A stretch of DNA of 11,091 nt. It comes from Ruminococcaceae bacterium UBA2656 (lineage in GTDB: Bacteria; Bacillota; Clostridia; Oscillospirales; Acutalibacteraceae). The position numbers and the translations under genes were made by a program. Positions 1 through 5,763 of this stretch are shown piece by piece (position 1 is the first letter of the stretch; each line of letters starts with the position of its first letter). The stretch covers positions 40,181 to 51,271 of the forward strand of contig DENA01000027.1 of assembly GCA_002359465.1 (NCBI GenBank). Direction: 5' to 3'. Under the pieces are notes generated by a model. The model saw only the letters and a list, made by a program, of their open reading frames with translations. It had not been told where the DNA came from and did not search any database.

Positions 1-18
1 GGAAGCTTCTAAGCTTCC
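1..18. terminator. Inverted repeat, possible operon terminator cut by window edge
   Basis: The first 18 bases form a perfect inverted repeat: GGAAGC, a six-base centre, then GCTTCC, and the centre can also pair partly. It lies 26 bases beyond the stop codon of the last minus-strand gene of the hydrogenase operon, where a terminator is expected. The T-run that would prove an intrinsic terminator would lie outside the window, so this is only suggestive. Confidence 0.35.
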
Positions 19-43
19 GCCCGCCTGCATGTTTATGCGGAGA

Positions 44-301
44 TCAATCCTGCGGCTTCAGGACCGCGAGCACATTTTCCTGAAAGAATTTTTTGACGGT
101 GGCGCCGGTAACACTTTGTACTTCTCCGGAGTCGATTTTTACACAGACTCCCTGATGCGCGCACTGTCCCATGCAAAAGGCCGCTTTGATTTTCACGCTG
201 TCGTGCAGACGGTATTTTTCAATCATCTGCTGAAACGCGGCGATGACGTTATAGCTGCCTTCCAGATGGCATGCCGTTCCAATACAGACACTGATCACCA
301 T
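44..301 (-). CDS. Small thioredoxin-like [2Fe-2S] ferredoxin-domain protein
   Basis: This 85-residue protein has the cysteine spacing of thioredoxin-like [2Fe-2S] domains (NuoE C-terminal type): C6-x4-C11 in CIGTACH, and C43-x3-C47 in CMGQC. A further Cys53 lies nearby. It is probably cytoplasmic and an electron-transfer partner or subunit of the hydrogenase. I chose the ATG at 299-301 because it follows the hydA stop by 4 bases and has a GGTGA just upstream. An in-frame ATG at 334 inside hydA lacks a ribosome binding site. It is the last gene of the hydCBA operon. Thermotoga maritima HydA carries a comparable [2Fe-2S] domain at its C-terminus, and HydA here lacks it, so this gene may supply that module as a separate chain. 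That link is inference; the domain assignment is firm. Confidence 0.85.
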   Translation of the reverse strand: MVISVCIGTACHLEGSYNVIAAFQQMIEKYRLHDSVKIKAAFCMGQCAHQGVCVKIDSGEVQSVTGATVKKFFQENVLAVLKPQD

Positions 302-305
302 AAAA

Positions 306-1997
306 TCACCGGTTCCTCTCTTTATATTCAACATGGAGAAGCTCGTGAACCTTCCCCTCCAGTAAATCGGAATATAATGACATGACTACCGGGTTTTCTT
401 CCGAACGCTTGATGCTGCACATTTTATCGGCCGCGTAAAGGCCGGTGCTGCGCTGTTTCTTGCCCTGCGTATCGGTAATCGGCTGTCCGGCGCCGCAGAC
501 GCATCCTCCCGGACATGCCATTACCTCTATAAAATCATAGTTTGCCTCCCCGGTCTGAATGCGCTGAATCAGTGTTTCGGCGTTTTTCAGCCCGCTGACC
601 ATGGCGATTTTCAGCTCGCGGTCGCCGTAGGGGACAGTGGTCTCCTTGATCCCCTGCATTCCCCTGACACCGTTGAACGCAATCGCACGCAGCTGTGTGG
701 TGGATTTGTTTTCGGCAAGGCGGCGGATAACCGCCTCGGTCACACCGCCGGTAACGCCGAAAATGACGCCGGCGCCGCTTCTGTTGCTGAACGGCATGTC
801 GATTGCCTCCGATTCCAGCTCCGAAAAGTAGATGCCGGATTCTTTGATCATCTGAATCAGTTCCTGCGTGGTGATGACATAGTCCACATAGGGAACGCCG
901 TCCTTCTTGAATTCCTCCCTTGCCGCCTCGAATTTCTTCGCCGTGCAGGGCATCACCGCCACATTGACCACGCGGCGGCTGGAATGGCGGTATTCCTCTT
1001 TCAGGACGGAGCCGAACATTTCCATGGGCGAACGGCAGGAAGAGATGTTTGGCAAAAGCTCCGGATGCTTCTTTTCGGCGTACTGAATCCACGCCGGGCA
1101 GCAGGAGGTGAACAGCGGCAGTTTTCCGCCGTTCTCAAGGCGGTCGAGCAGCTCGTTTGCCTCCTCCATCACGGTAAGGTCCGCGCCCGTGGCGGTGTCG
1201 AACACTTCGTCGGCGCCAAGGCGTTTGAGTGCGGCCACGATTTTGCCCATCAGGTCCTCGCCGGCTTTCTGGCCCATTTTGCCGCCGATGCCCACGCGCA
1301 CGGCGGGGGCAATCTGCACGACCACCTTGACGTCCGGGTCGCTCAGCGCATTCCAGACGCTTTCCGTATCCTTCTTTACCACAATGGCGCCGGTGGGGCA
1401 GACGGCGGCGCACTGGCCGCAGCCGACGCAGCTGGAATCCGCAATCGGCACGTGGAACGCGGTGCTGACCGTCATTTTGGCGCCTCTGGACATAAAGTCA
1501 ATGGCGCCGACGTTCTGAACCTCGTTGCACATTCTCACGCAGTCGCCGCAGAGGATGCATTTGTTTGTGTCGCGGATGATGCACAGGGAGGAGGTGTCCA
1601 GCTTTGGCTCCTCCGCGGTGTTTTTGAAACGGATTTGTTTTATTCCGAAGCGCTCCGCCAGCTCCTGCAGCTTGCATTCCCCGTTCTTTTCACAGATGGT
1701 GCAGTCGCGGCAGTGGTCTGAAAGCAGAAGTTCCAGTATCATTTTGCGATATTTTCTGAGCTTCGGTGTATTGGTGTAGATCTCCATTCCTGCGCGGGGC
1801 GGGGTGGAGCAGGCGGCTTCCATACCGCCGCGTTTGTTTTCCACCATGCACATGCGGCAGGCTCCGTAAACGGAAAGCTCGGAATGGTAGCAAAAGGTCG
1901 GCAGCTCAATTCCCGCTTTGCGGATAAGGCTGAGCAGGTTTTTTTCCTCCTCTATCTCCACCGGGATATTGTCTATCAGCATGAATTCTCCGCTCAT
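306..1997 (-). CDS. hydA: [FeFe] hydrogenase catalytic subunit HydA, NADH-linked type
   Basis: This 563-residue cytoplasmic enzyme subunit makes or oxidises H2. Domains in order are: an N-terminal [2Fe-2S] domain (C36, C47, C50, C63); a His-Cys [4Fe-4S] site (H95, C99, C102, C108); two [4Fe-4S] clusters (C147/C150/C153 with C200, and C190/C193/C196 with C157); and the H-cluster domain. H-cluster motifs are TSCCPAW (C299 proton relay, C300 ligand), MPCTAKK (C351, K354) and MACPGGC (C495, C499). E279, E282 and S319 fit the proton path known from Clostridium pasteurianus CpI. The L3 motif continues VCGAGQP, with an extra Cys501. The start is the ATG at 1997, 7 bases after AGGAGG and 2 bases past the hydB stop; a longer in-frame ORF to 2150 runs into hydB and is not used. 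The NuoF- and NuoE-like partners place it with the trimeric bifurcating (group A3) hydrogenases. Confidence 0.97.
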   Translation of the reverse strand: MSGEFMLIDNIPVEIEEEKNLLSLIRKAGIELPTFCYHSELSVYGACRMCMVENKRGGMEAACSTPPRAGMEIYTNTPKLRKYRKMILELLLSDHCRDCTICEKNGECKLQELAERFGIKQIRFKNTAEEPKLDTSSLCIIRDTNKCILCGDCVRMCNEVQNVGAIDFMSRGAKMTVSTAFHVPIADSSCVGCGQCAAVCPTGAIVVKKDTESVWNALSDPDVKVVVQIAPAVRVGIGGKMGQKAGEDLMGKIVAALKRLGADEVFDTATGADLTVMEEANELLDRLENGGKLPLFTSCCPAWIQYAEKKHPELLPNISSCRSPMEMFGSVLKEEYRHSSRRVVNVAVMPCTAKKFEAAREEFKKDGVPYVDYVITTQELIQMIKESGIYFSELESEAIDMPFSNRSGAGVIFGVTGGVTEAVIRRLAENKSTTQLRAIAFNGVRGMQGIKETTVPYGDRELKIAMVSGLKNAETLIQRIQTGEANYDFIEVMACPGGCVCGAGQPITDTQGKKQRSTGLYAADKMCSIKRSEENPVVMSLYSDLLEGKVHELLHVEYKERNR

Positions 1998-1999
1998 TG

Positions 2000-3874
2000 T
2001 CAGTCCTCCTTTACCGCGTGGAAAGCACATGCTTCCACACACGCGCCGCATTTGATGCATTTTGCGCCGTTGATGACAAACGGCGATTTCACCTGACCGG
2101 TGATTGCCCCCACGGGGCAGTTCCGCGCGCATTTGGAACAGCCTTTGCACAGGGATGCGTCGATATATATTTTTCTCAGCTTCTGACAGGTTTTGGTCGG
2201 ACAGCGCTTGTCAAAGATATGGGCTTCATATTCATCGCGGAAATATTTGATGGTGCTGAGCACCGGCGACGCAGCGGTTTTTCCAAGTCCGCAGAGCGCG
2301 GTTGCGGAAATCGTTTCCGCAAGCTCCTCCAGCAGGCCGATATCGCCCGGCTCTCCGTTTCCCGCCACGATGCGTTCCAATATTTCTAGCATGCGCTTGG
2401 TGCCTTCGCGGCACGGCACGCATTTTCCGCAGGACTCATTCTGGGTAAAGCTCATGAAGAAACGCGCCACTTCGACCATGCAGGTGTGGTCGTCCATGAC
2501 GACCAGTCCGCCGGAGCCGATCATCGCGCCGACCTTTTTCAGGTTGTCAAAGTCCAGCGGCAGGTCAAGATGCTCTTTCGTCAGGCATCCGCCGGACGGG
2601 CCGCCGATCTGTACGGCCTTGAATTCCGCGCCGTCGCGCATTCCGCCGCCGATATCGTAAATGACCTCGCGCAGGGTGGTGCCCATGGCGACTTCGATCA
2701 GGCCGGTGTTCATGATGTTGCCGGTCAGCGCGAAGGCCTTGGTCCCCGGGCTGTTTTCCGGACCGATGCCGCGGAACCACTGGCCGCCGTTTGTGATAAT
2801 TGCCGGCACATTTGCAAAAGTTTCCACATTGTTCAGTACGGTCGGGCTGTCAAAAAGCCCGTGTTCCACCGTCCTGGGGGGTTTTACGCGCGGCATGCCG
2901 CGCTTTCCTTCAATGGAAGCGGTCAGCGCGCTTCCCTCGCCGCAGACAAACGCGCCCGCGCCGCGGCTGATTTTAATATCGAAGCACAGGTCGGTGCCAA
3001 GAATATGGTCGCCCAGAAGTCCGAGTTCCTTCGCCTGGTCGATGGCAATGCCAAGGCGTGTGACCGCAAGCGGGTACTCCGCGCGGACATAGATATAGCC
3101 GTTCCGCGCGCCGCAGGTATAGGCGGCCAGAATCATACCCTCCAGCATTTTGTGCGGGTCGCTTTCCATTACGCTCCGGTCCATAAACGCGCCGGGGTCG
3201 CCCTCGTCGCCGTTGCAGACAATGTATTTGTTTTCCGCCTTCTGGCGTTTTACCTGGGACCATTTCCGGGCGGTGGGAAATCCGCCGCCGCCGCGTCCCC
3301 GCAGGTTGGAAATCTCCACTTCCTGCAGAACCTCGTCCGGGGTCATTTCAAACAGGGCTTTTTCCAGCGCCAAATATCCGCCGTTTGCTATGTATTCGCC
3401 GATGGATGTGGCGTCAATATGTCCGCAGTGCTCCAGCACAACGCGTTTTTGCTGCCTGTAAAACGGGATGGATTCCTGATGCTTGTGGGACTCGCCGCCC
3501 TTGTGATAGGTGAGCCGTTCCACGCAGGTGTCGTTAACTACGCTGGCTTCCAGTATTTCCGCACAGTCTTCCGGCTTTACCTTTACATATAAATAGCCCT
3601 TTGGTTCTATGCGCACCAGCGGGCCCATTTCACAGAATCCGTGACAGCCGCTTTTCTTTACGCCGATCGGTTCCCCCTCCGGTTCGTGCTCCAGATCCAC
3701 CGCGCAGTTGATTCCTTTTTCTTCAATGAGCTTCATGAATGTATCATATAATGCAAGAGATCCGTTTGCCACGCACGCAGTGCCGGCGCAGATCAGAATT
3801 TTCACCTTCTGCCGGGCAAGGCGCGCCTGATAAAGGCTGCGGATATTGTGCAAATCTTCTCTACATTTCAGCAT
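2000..3874 (-). CDS. hydB: NuoF-like hydrogenase subunit HydB (NADH, FMN and Fe-S binding)
   Basis: This 624-residue subunit oxidises or reduces NAD(H) through FMN and passes electrons to HydA. The N-terminus is a thioredoxin-like [2Fe-2S] domain (C29, C34, C77, C81). The NuoF core has the glycine-rich loop GRGGGGFPT (193-201) and NGDEGDPGAF (221-230). An SLBB-like region follows, then the [4Fe-4S] site SCGKCVPC (C482, C485, C488) with C528. The C-terminus has two further [4Fe-4S] motifs, CKGCSKCARNC (576-586) and CIKCGACVEAC (606-616), plus a C558/C563 pair of unknown role. This layout is that of bifurcating HydB and is larger than respiratory NuoF. The core motif usually written GEETAL reads GEGSAL here (312-317). 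The start at 3874 has GGGAGG 9 bases upstream and overlaps the end of hydC by 14 bases, suggesting translational coupling. Confidence 0.96.
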   Translation of the reverse strand: MLKCREDLHNIRSLYQARLARQKVKILICAGTACVANGSLALYDTFMKLIEEKGINCAVDLEHEPEGEPIGVKKSGCHGFCEMGPLVRIEPKGYLYVKVKPEDCAEILEASVVNDTCVERLTYHKGGESHKHQESIPFYRQQKRVVLEHCGHIDATSIGEYIANGGYLALEKALFEMTPDEVLQEVEISNLRGRGGGGFPTARKWSQVKRQKAENKYIVCNGDEGDPGAFMDRSVMESDPHKMLEGMILAAYTCGARNGYIYVRAEYPLAVTRLGIAIDQAKELGLLGDHILGTDLCFDIKISRGAGAFVCGEGSALTASIEGKRGMPRVKPPRTVEHGLFDSPTVLNNVETFANVPAIITNGGQWFRGIGPENSPGTKAFALTGNIMNTGLIEVAMGTTLREVIYDIGGGMRDGAEFKAVQIGGPSGGCLTKEHLDLPLDFDNLKKVGAMIGSGGLVVMDDHTCMVEVARFFMSFTQNESCGKCVPCREGTKRMLEILERIVAGNGEPGDIGLLEELAETISATALCGLGKTAASPVLSTIKYFRDEYEAHIFDKRCPTKTCQKLRKIYIDASLCKGCSKCARNCPVGAITGQVKSPFVINGAKCIKCGACVEACAFHAVKED

Positions 3875-4352
3875 CGGCTTTGTCCTCCCTGAGTGTCACA
3901 AGTAAGTCGGATACCTTTCGCGGCGTCATCATGCCCATTACTTTATCATTTACCGTGAGCGTGGGCGCAAGCCCGCAGGCGCCGAGGCAGGAAACCGTTT
4001 CAACGGTGAACAGCAGGTCGTCCGTTGTTTTTTTCGTCTGGGAAAGCCCCAGTTCCTTGCGCAGCTGCTCCAGAATAGCAGTTGATTTTCTTACGTGGCA
4101 GGCCGTGCCGTCGCAGACCTTAATCACAAATTTTCCCTTGGGCTCCAAAGAGAAATTTTCATAAAATGTTGCGATGCTGAATATCTGCGCCTGGCTGATA
4201 CCCAGTTTGCCGGAATAATAGGGGAAAATGTCCTTTGGAAGATAACGGTACACCTCCTGTGTGTCCTGAAGGATGGCAATGATGCTTCCGGGGTTGTACT
4301 GGTGCTTTTCCAGTATTTCGTCCAATGTTTTGCAGTCGCATTGAGTATCCAT
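3861..4352 (-). CDS. hydC: NuoE-like hydrogenase subunit HydC
   Basis: This 163-residue subunit carries one [2Fe-2S] cluster in a C-terminal thioredoxin-like domain: C80-x4-C85 in CDGTAC and C122-x3-C126 in CLGAC. The N-terminal helical part (about 10-70), with YLPK and ATFYENF, is typical of NuoE/HydC. It belongs to the HydABC NAD(H)-linked hydrogenase and is the first gene of the operon. I chose the ATG at 4352, which has AAGGAG 7 bases upstream. The frame stays open to 4481, but that would include the promoter and has no good start signal. Two additional cysteines at C5 and C7 have no assigned role. Confidence 0.95.
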   Translation of the reverse strand: MDTQCDCKTLDEILEKHQYNPGSIIAILQDTQEVYRYLPKDIFPYYSGKLGISQAQIFSIATFYENFSLEPKGKFVIKVCDGTACHVRKSTAILEQLRKELGLSQTKKTTDDLLFTVETVSCLGACGLAPTLTVNDKVMGMMTPRKVSDLLVTLREDKADAEM

Positions 4353-4412
4353 GATGATTCTCCTTACAGTTCGTTTCGGTTTGGCCTGACCATTCATTTG
4401 TGTATCATAAAA

Positions 4413-4441
4413 AAGATAACATATTGTTATTTTATTGTCAA
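4413..4441 (-). promoter_or_regulatory. Promoter of the hydCBA operon
   Basis: Reading the minus strand, TTGACA (4441-4436), a 17-base spacer and TATCTT (4418-4413) form a sigma-A promoter with a perfect -35 and a 4/6 -10. Transcription would start near 4406, giving a leader of about 54 bases before hydC. A perfect palindrome and a Rex-like site overlap this promoter and are reported separately. Confidence 0.7.
4424..4441 (-). promoter_or_regulatory. Candidate Rex operator over the hydC -35
   Basis: On the minus strand the 18 bases read TTGACAA-TAAA-ATAACAA. Against the Rex consensus TTGTTAA-N4-TTAACAA, 11 of 14 defined positions match. The site covers the -35 hexamer and part of the spacer, where a repressor would block polymerase. 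Rex senses the NADH/NAD+ ratio and is known to control fermentation genes, so an NADH-linked hydrogenase is a sensible target. No rex gene lies in this window. Confidence 0.4.
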
Positions 4442-4508
4442 TGATTTTTAGAGGATTTGAACACAAATGAACAAAGCACATGATTTGCGGATTTTCACCC
4501 TGTTTTCA

Positions 4509-4537
4509 TTGACAAATTCACATGGTAACGGTATGAT
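4509..4537 (+). promoter_or_regulatory. Promoter of the flavodoxin gene cluster
   Basis: TTGACA (4509-4514), a 17-base spacer and TATGAT (4532-4537) give a nearly consensus sigma-A promoter. A palindrome ATTTGT-A-ACAAAT (4536-4548) overlaps the -10 and start region and could be an operator. The promoter diverges from hydC; the two -35 elements are about 70 bases apart. Confidence 0.8.
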
Positions 4538-4584
4538 TTGTAACAAATAATGATGTATGCTGAATGACAGAATAAGGAGGCGGT

Positions 4585-5118
4585 ATGATGAAATCCACGG
4601 TCGTTGTTTATCAATCAAAATCCGGATTTACCGAAAAATACGCGCGATGGATTGCAGAGGACGCGCAGGCTAACCTGCTGGAAGCGGGCGGGGCAAAGCT
4701 TGAAGACCTGGCTCGGTACGACACCATCGTTTACGGCGGCGGTCTGTATATCGGCGGAATCAACGGCGTAAAGCTGATTACCGGGCATATGAAGGAGCTG
4801 GAAAACAAAAAGCTGATCGTTTTCGGCGTCGGCGCGTCGCCCTGCCGCCCCAATGTGGTCGAGGAGGTTCGGAAAGCAAATTTCACCGATGAAATAAAGG
4901 GGAAAATTCACTTTTTTCTTTTGCGCGGTGGATTTGATCTGAGTAAATGCGGACTGAAAGATAAAATGCTGATGAATATGCTTAAAATAAAGCTGGGAAA
5001 AGCCCCCGATACCGATGAGGACGCAAAGGGGATGCTTGCCTGTTACGAGCATCCGGCGGATTTTACCAGCCGGGATGCGATAAAGCCCATATTGGACTGC
5101 ATCAAAAATGTAGAATAA
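4585..5118 (+). CDS. Flavodoxin-domain protein
   Basis: This protein of 177 residues (176 from the second ATG) has a flavodoxin-like fold. An N-terminal beta strand is followed by an FMN phosphate loop, YQSKSGFTEKYA (9-20). Further FMN-contacting loops are YGGGLYIGG (50-58) and GVGASPCR (81-88). The pattern resembles the HemG-like or Flavodoxin_5 families more than small electron-transfer flavodoxins, so it may act as a flavin reductase or oxidoreductase; the substrate cannot be told. It is probably cytoplasmic, with no signal peptide or membrane segment. AAGGAGG ends 4 bases before the ATG at 4585 and 7 before the ATG at 4588, so the second start is slightly better spaced. It has its own promoter, diverges from hydC, and is followed by an HMA-like gene in the same direction. 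Confidence 0.85.
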   Translation: MMKSTVVVYQSKSGFTEKYARWIAEDAQANLLEAGGAKLEDLARYDTIVYGGGLYIGGINGVKLITGHMKELENKKLIVFGVGASPCRPNVVEEVRKANFTDEIKGKIHFFLLRGGFDLSKCGLKDKMLMNMLKIKLGKAPDTDEDAKGMLACYEHPADFTSRDAIKPILDCIKNVE

Positions 5119-5178
5119 AATGGAATGAATATGATAATCGTCACCGCTTTGTCAATACTATGGATGAGGTGATGATCA

Positions 5179-5418
5179 GTGTCAAAGGCAAGCGTTTATT
5201 TTCAGGTTGAAAATATGACGGATAAAAAAGATGTTCAGACCATTAAAAAAGAGCTGGATACCCTGCGTGGGGTCATTTCCGTCAGCACCAATGCGCAGAC
5301 CGGAAGAGTGGCAGTGGACTATGATACAACGGGCGTGGAGCAAAGCCGGATTGAGGATAGGCTTCAAAAGCTCGGATATAAGATTCTGGCTGAAAAAAAT
5401 GAGAACCACATCATGTAG
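5179..5418 (+). CDS. HMA-fold protein lacking the metal-binding cysteines
   Basis: This 79-residue protein matches the beta-alpha-beta-beta-alpha-beta pattern of heavy-metal-associated domains: VENMT near residues 10-14, a helix, GVISVSTN, GRVAVDYDT, then a helix ending in KLGYKI. In ordinary HMA domains the first loop is MTCxxC. Here it is MTDKKD, so both cysteines are aspartate (D15, D18). Copper or other thiophilic-metal chaperoning by the usual ligands is therefore unlikely, and the function is unknown. The start is GTG at 5179 with AGGTGA 6 bases upstream; the in-frame ATG at 5164 hits a stop at once. It lies 60 bases after the flavodoxin gene, probably in the same transcript. Confidence 0.75.
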   Translation: MSKASVYFQVENMTDKKDVQTIKKELDTLRGVISVSTNAQTGRVAVDYDTTGVEQSRIEDRLQKLGYKILAEKNENHIM

Positions 5419-5429
5419 GGAGAAAAGCG

Positions 5430-5582
5430 ATGGATAAGAAAAAGACTCTGGAAAAGGAAGATCTCAGTCAGCGGAACAGGGCTCCGGTAGTAAACGAGCG
5501 AGGCCGTTCCGCAAAACCGGAAAATCAGAATCAGGAACACAATACAAAAAAAGTATCACTTGGCCCGAATACCAAACGTTAA
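5430..5582 (+). CDS. Small highly charged 50-residue protein
   Basis: The ATG at 5430 opens a 50-codon frame ending in TAA at 5580-5582. GGGAG lies 7 bases upstream, and the gene starts 11 bases after the HMA-like gene. The product begins MDKKKTLEKEDL, is rich in Lys, Asn, Gln and Glu, has no hydrophobic stretch or cysteine, and ends KKVSLGPNTKR. It is probably disordered. I do not recognise its function with confidence; the C-terminus is reminiscent of small uncharacterised clostridial proteins such as the CPC_1213 family, but that is recollection only. The ribosome binding site, the spacing and a hairpin right after the stop support a real gene that closes this operon. Confidence 0.6.
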   Translation: MDKKKTLEKEDLSQRNRAPVVNERGRSAKPENQNQEHNTKKVSLGPNTKR

Positions 5583-5586
5583 AATT

Positions 5587-5611
5587 AAAATACATTCACA
5601 GAGTGCATTTT
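5587..5611 (+). terminator. Terminator-like hairpin after the flavodoxin operon
   Basis: AAAATACATTC and GAGTGCATTTT pair over 11 positions, with one A-C mismatch, one G-U pair and an ACA loop. T-rich DNA follows to about 5633. It lies 5 bases after the 50-residue gene and ends shortly before the ferredoxin promoter, which separates the two transcripts. Confidence 0.5.
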
Positions 5612-5617
5612 CAATTA

Positions 5618-5646
5618 TTTACTTTTTCTTTTTATCTGTGTATAAT
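5618..5646 (+). promoter_or_regulatory. Promoter of the ferredoxin gene
   Basis: TTTACT (5618-5623), a 17-base spacer and a perfect TATAAT (5641-5646) form a sigma-A promoter. The start near 5653 gives a leader of about 110 bases. That leader holds a small hairpin (5675-5693, CGCC-ATAA-GGCG core) and a perfect 12-bp palindrome close to the ribosome binding site. Confidence 0.65.
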
Positions 5647-5763
5647 GTGATATACGAAAAACTATCCGAATAAATGTGCGCCATAAGGCGACAATATTGG
5701 AATATCCTTTCAGTGTAAAATGATGAAAAATTTGGTCATATGACCGGAAAGAAGGATGTCATT

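Larger units (their letters stand above)
4393..4471. repeat. 11-bp perfect inverted repeat flanking the hydC promoter
   Basis: TTCATTTGTGT at 4393-4403 has its exact reverse complement, ACACAAATGAA, at 4461-4471. The arms lie on either side of the hydC promoter: one upstream of the -35, the other at about +3 to +13 of the transcript. Only one arm would be transcribed, so a DNA-level role as paired protein-binding sites is more likely than an RNA hairpin. Confidence 0.5.

Noticed and set aside
984..1721. Long plus-strand open frame of 245 codons opposite hydA
   Set aside because: It lies wholly antisense to the well-supported hydA gene, has a composition expected of a shadow frame and shows no family motif.
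1998..2150. 51-residue N-terminal extension of HydA
   Set aside because: It overlaps the hydB coding region and carries no ribosome binding site, while the ATG at 1997 has an ideal AGGAGG at 7 bases.
2486..3592. Long plus-strand open frame of 368 codons opposite hydB
   Set aside because: It is antisense to hydB, which has clear motifs throughout. The translation is low-complexity (rich in Ala, His, Val and Phe) and resembles no protein I recognise.
5119..5178. Separate promoter for the HMA-like gene (TTGTCA and TACTAT elements)
   Set aside because: The two elements are too close together to work as -35 and -10, and no alternative pair fits.
5740..5763. Earlier ATG for the ferredoxin
   Set aside because: It falls in a palindrome with no ribosome binding site. 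The ATG at 5764 is well placed and gives a standard ferredoxin N-terminus.
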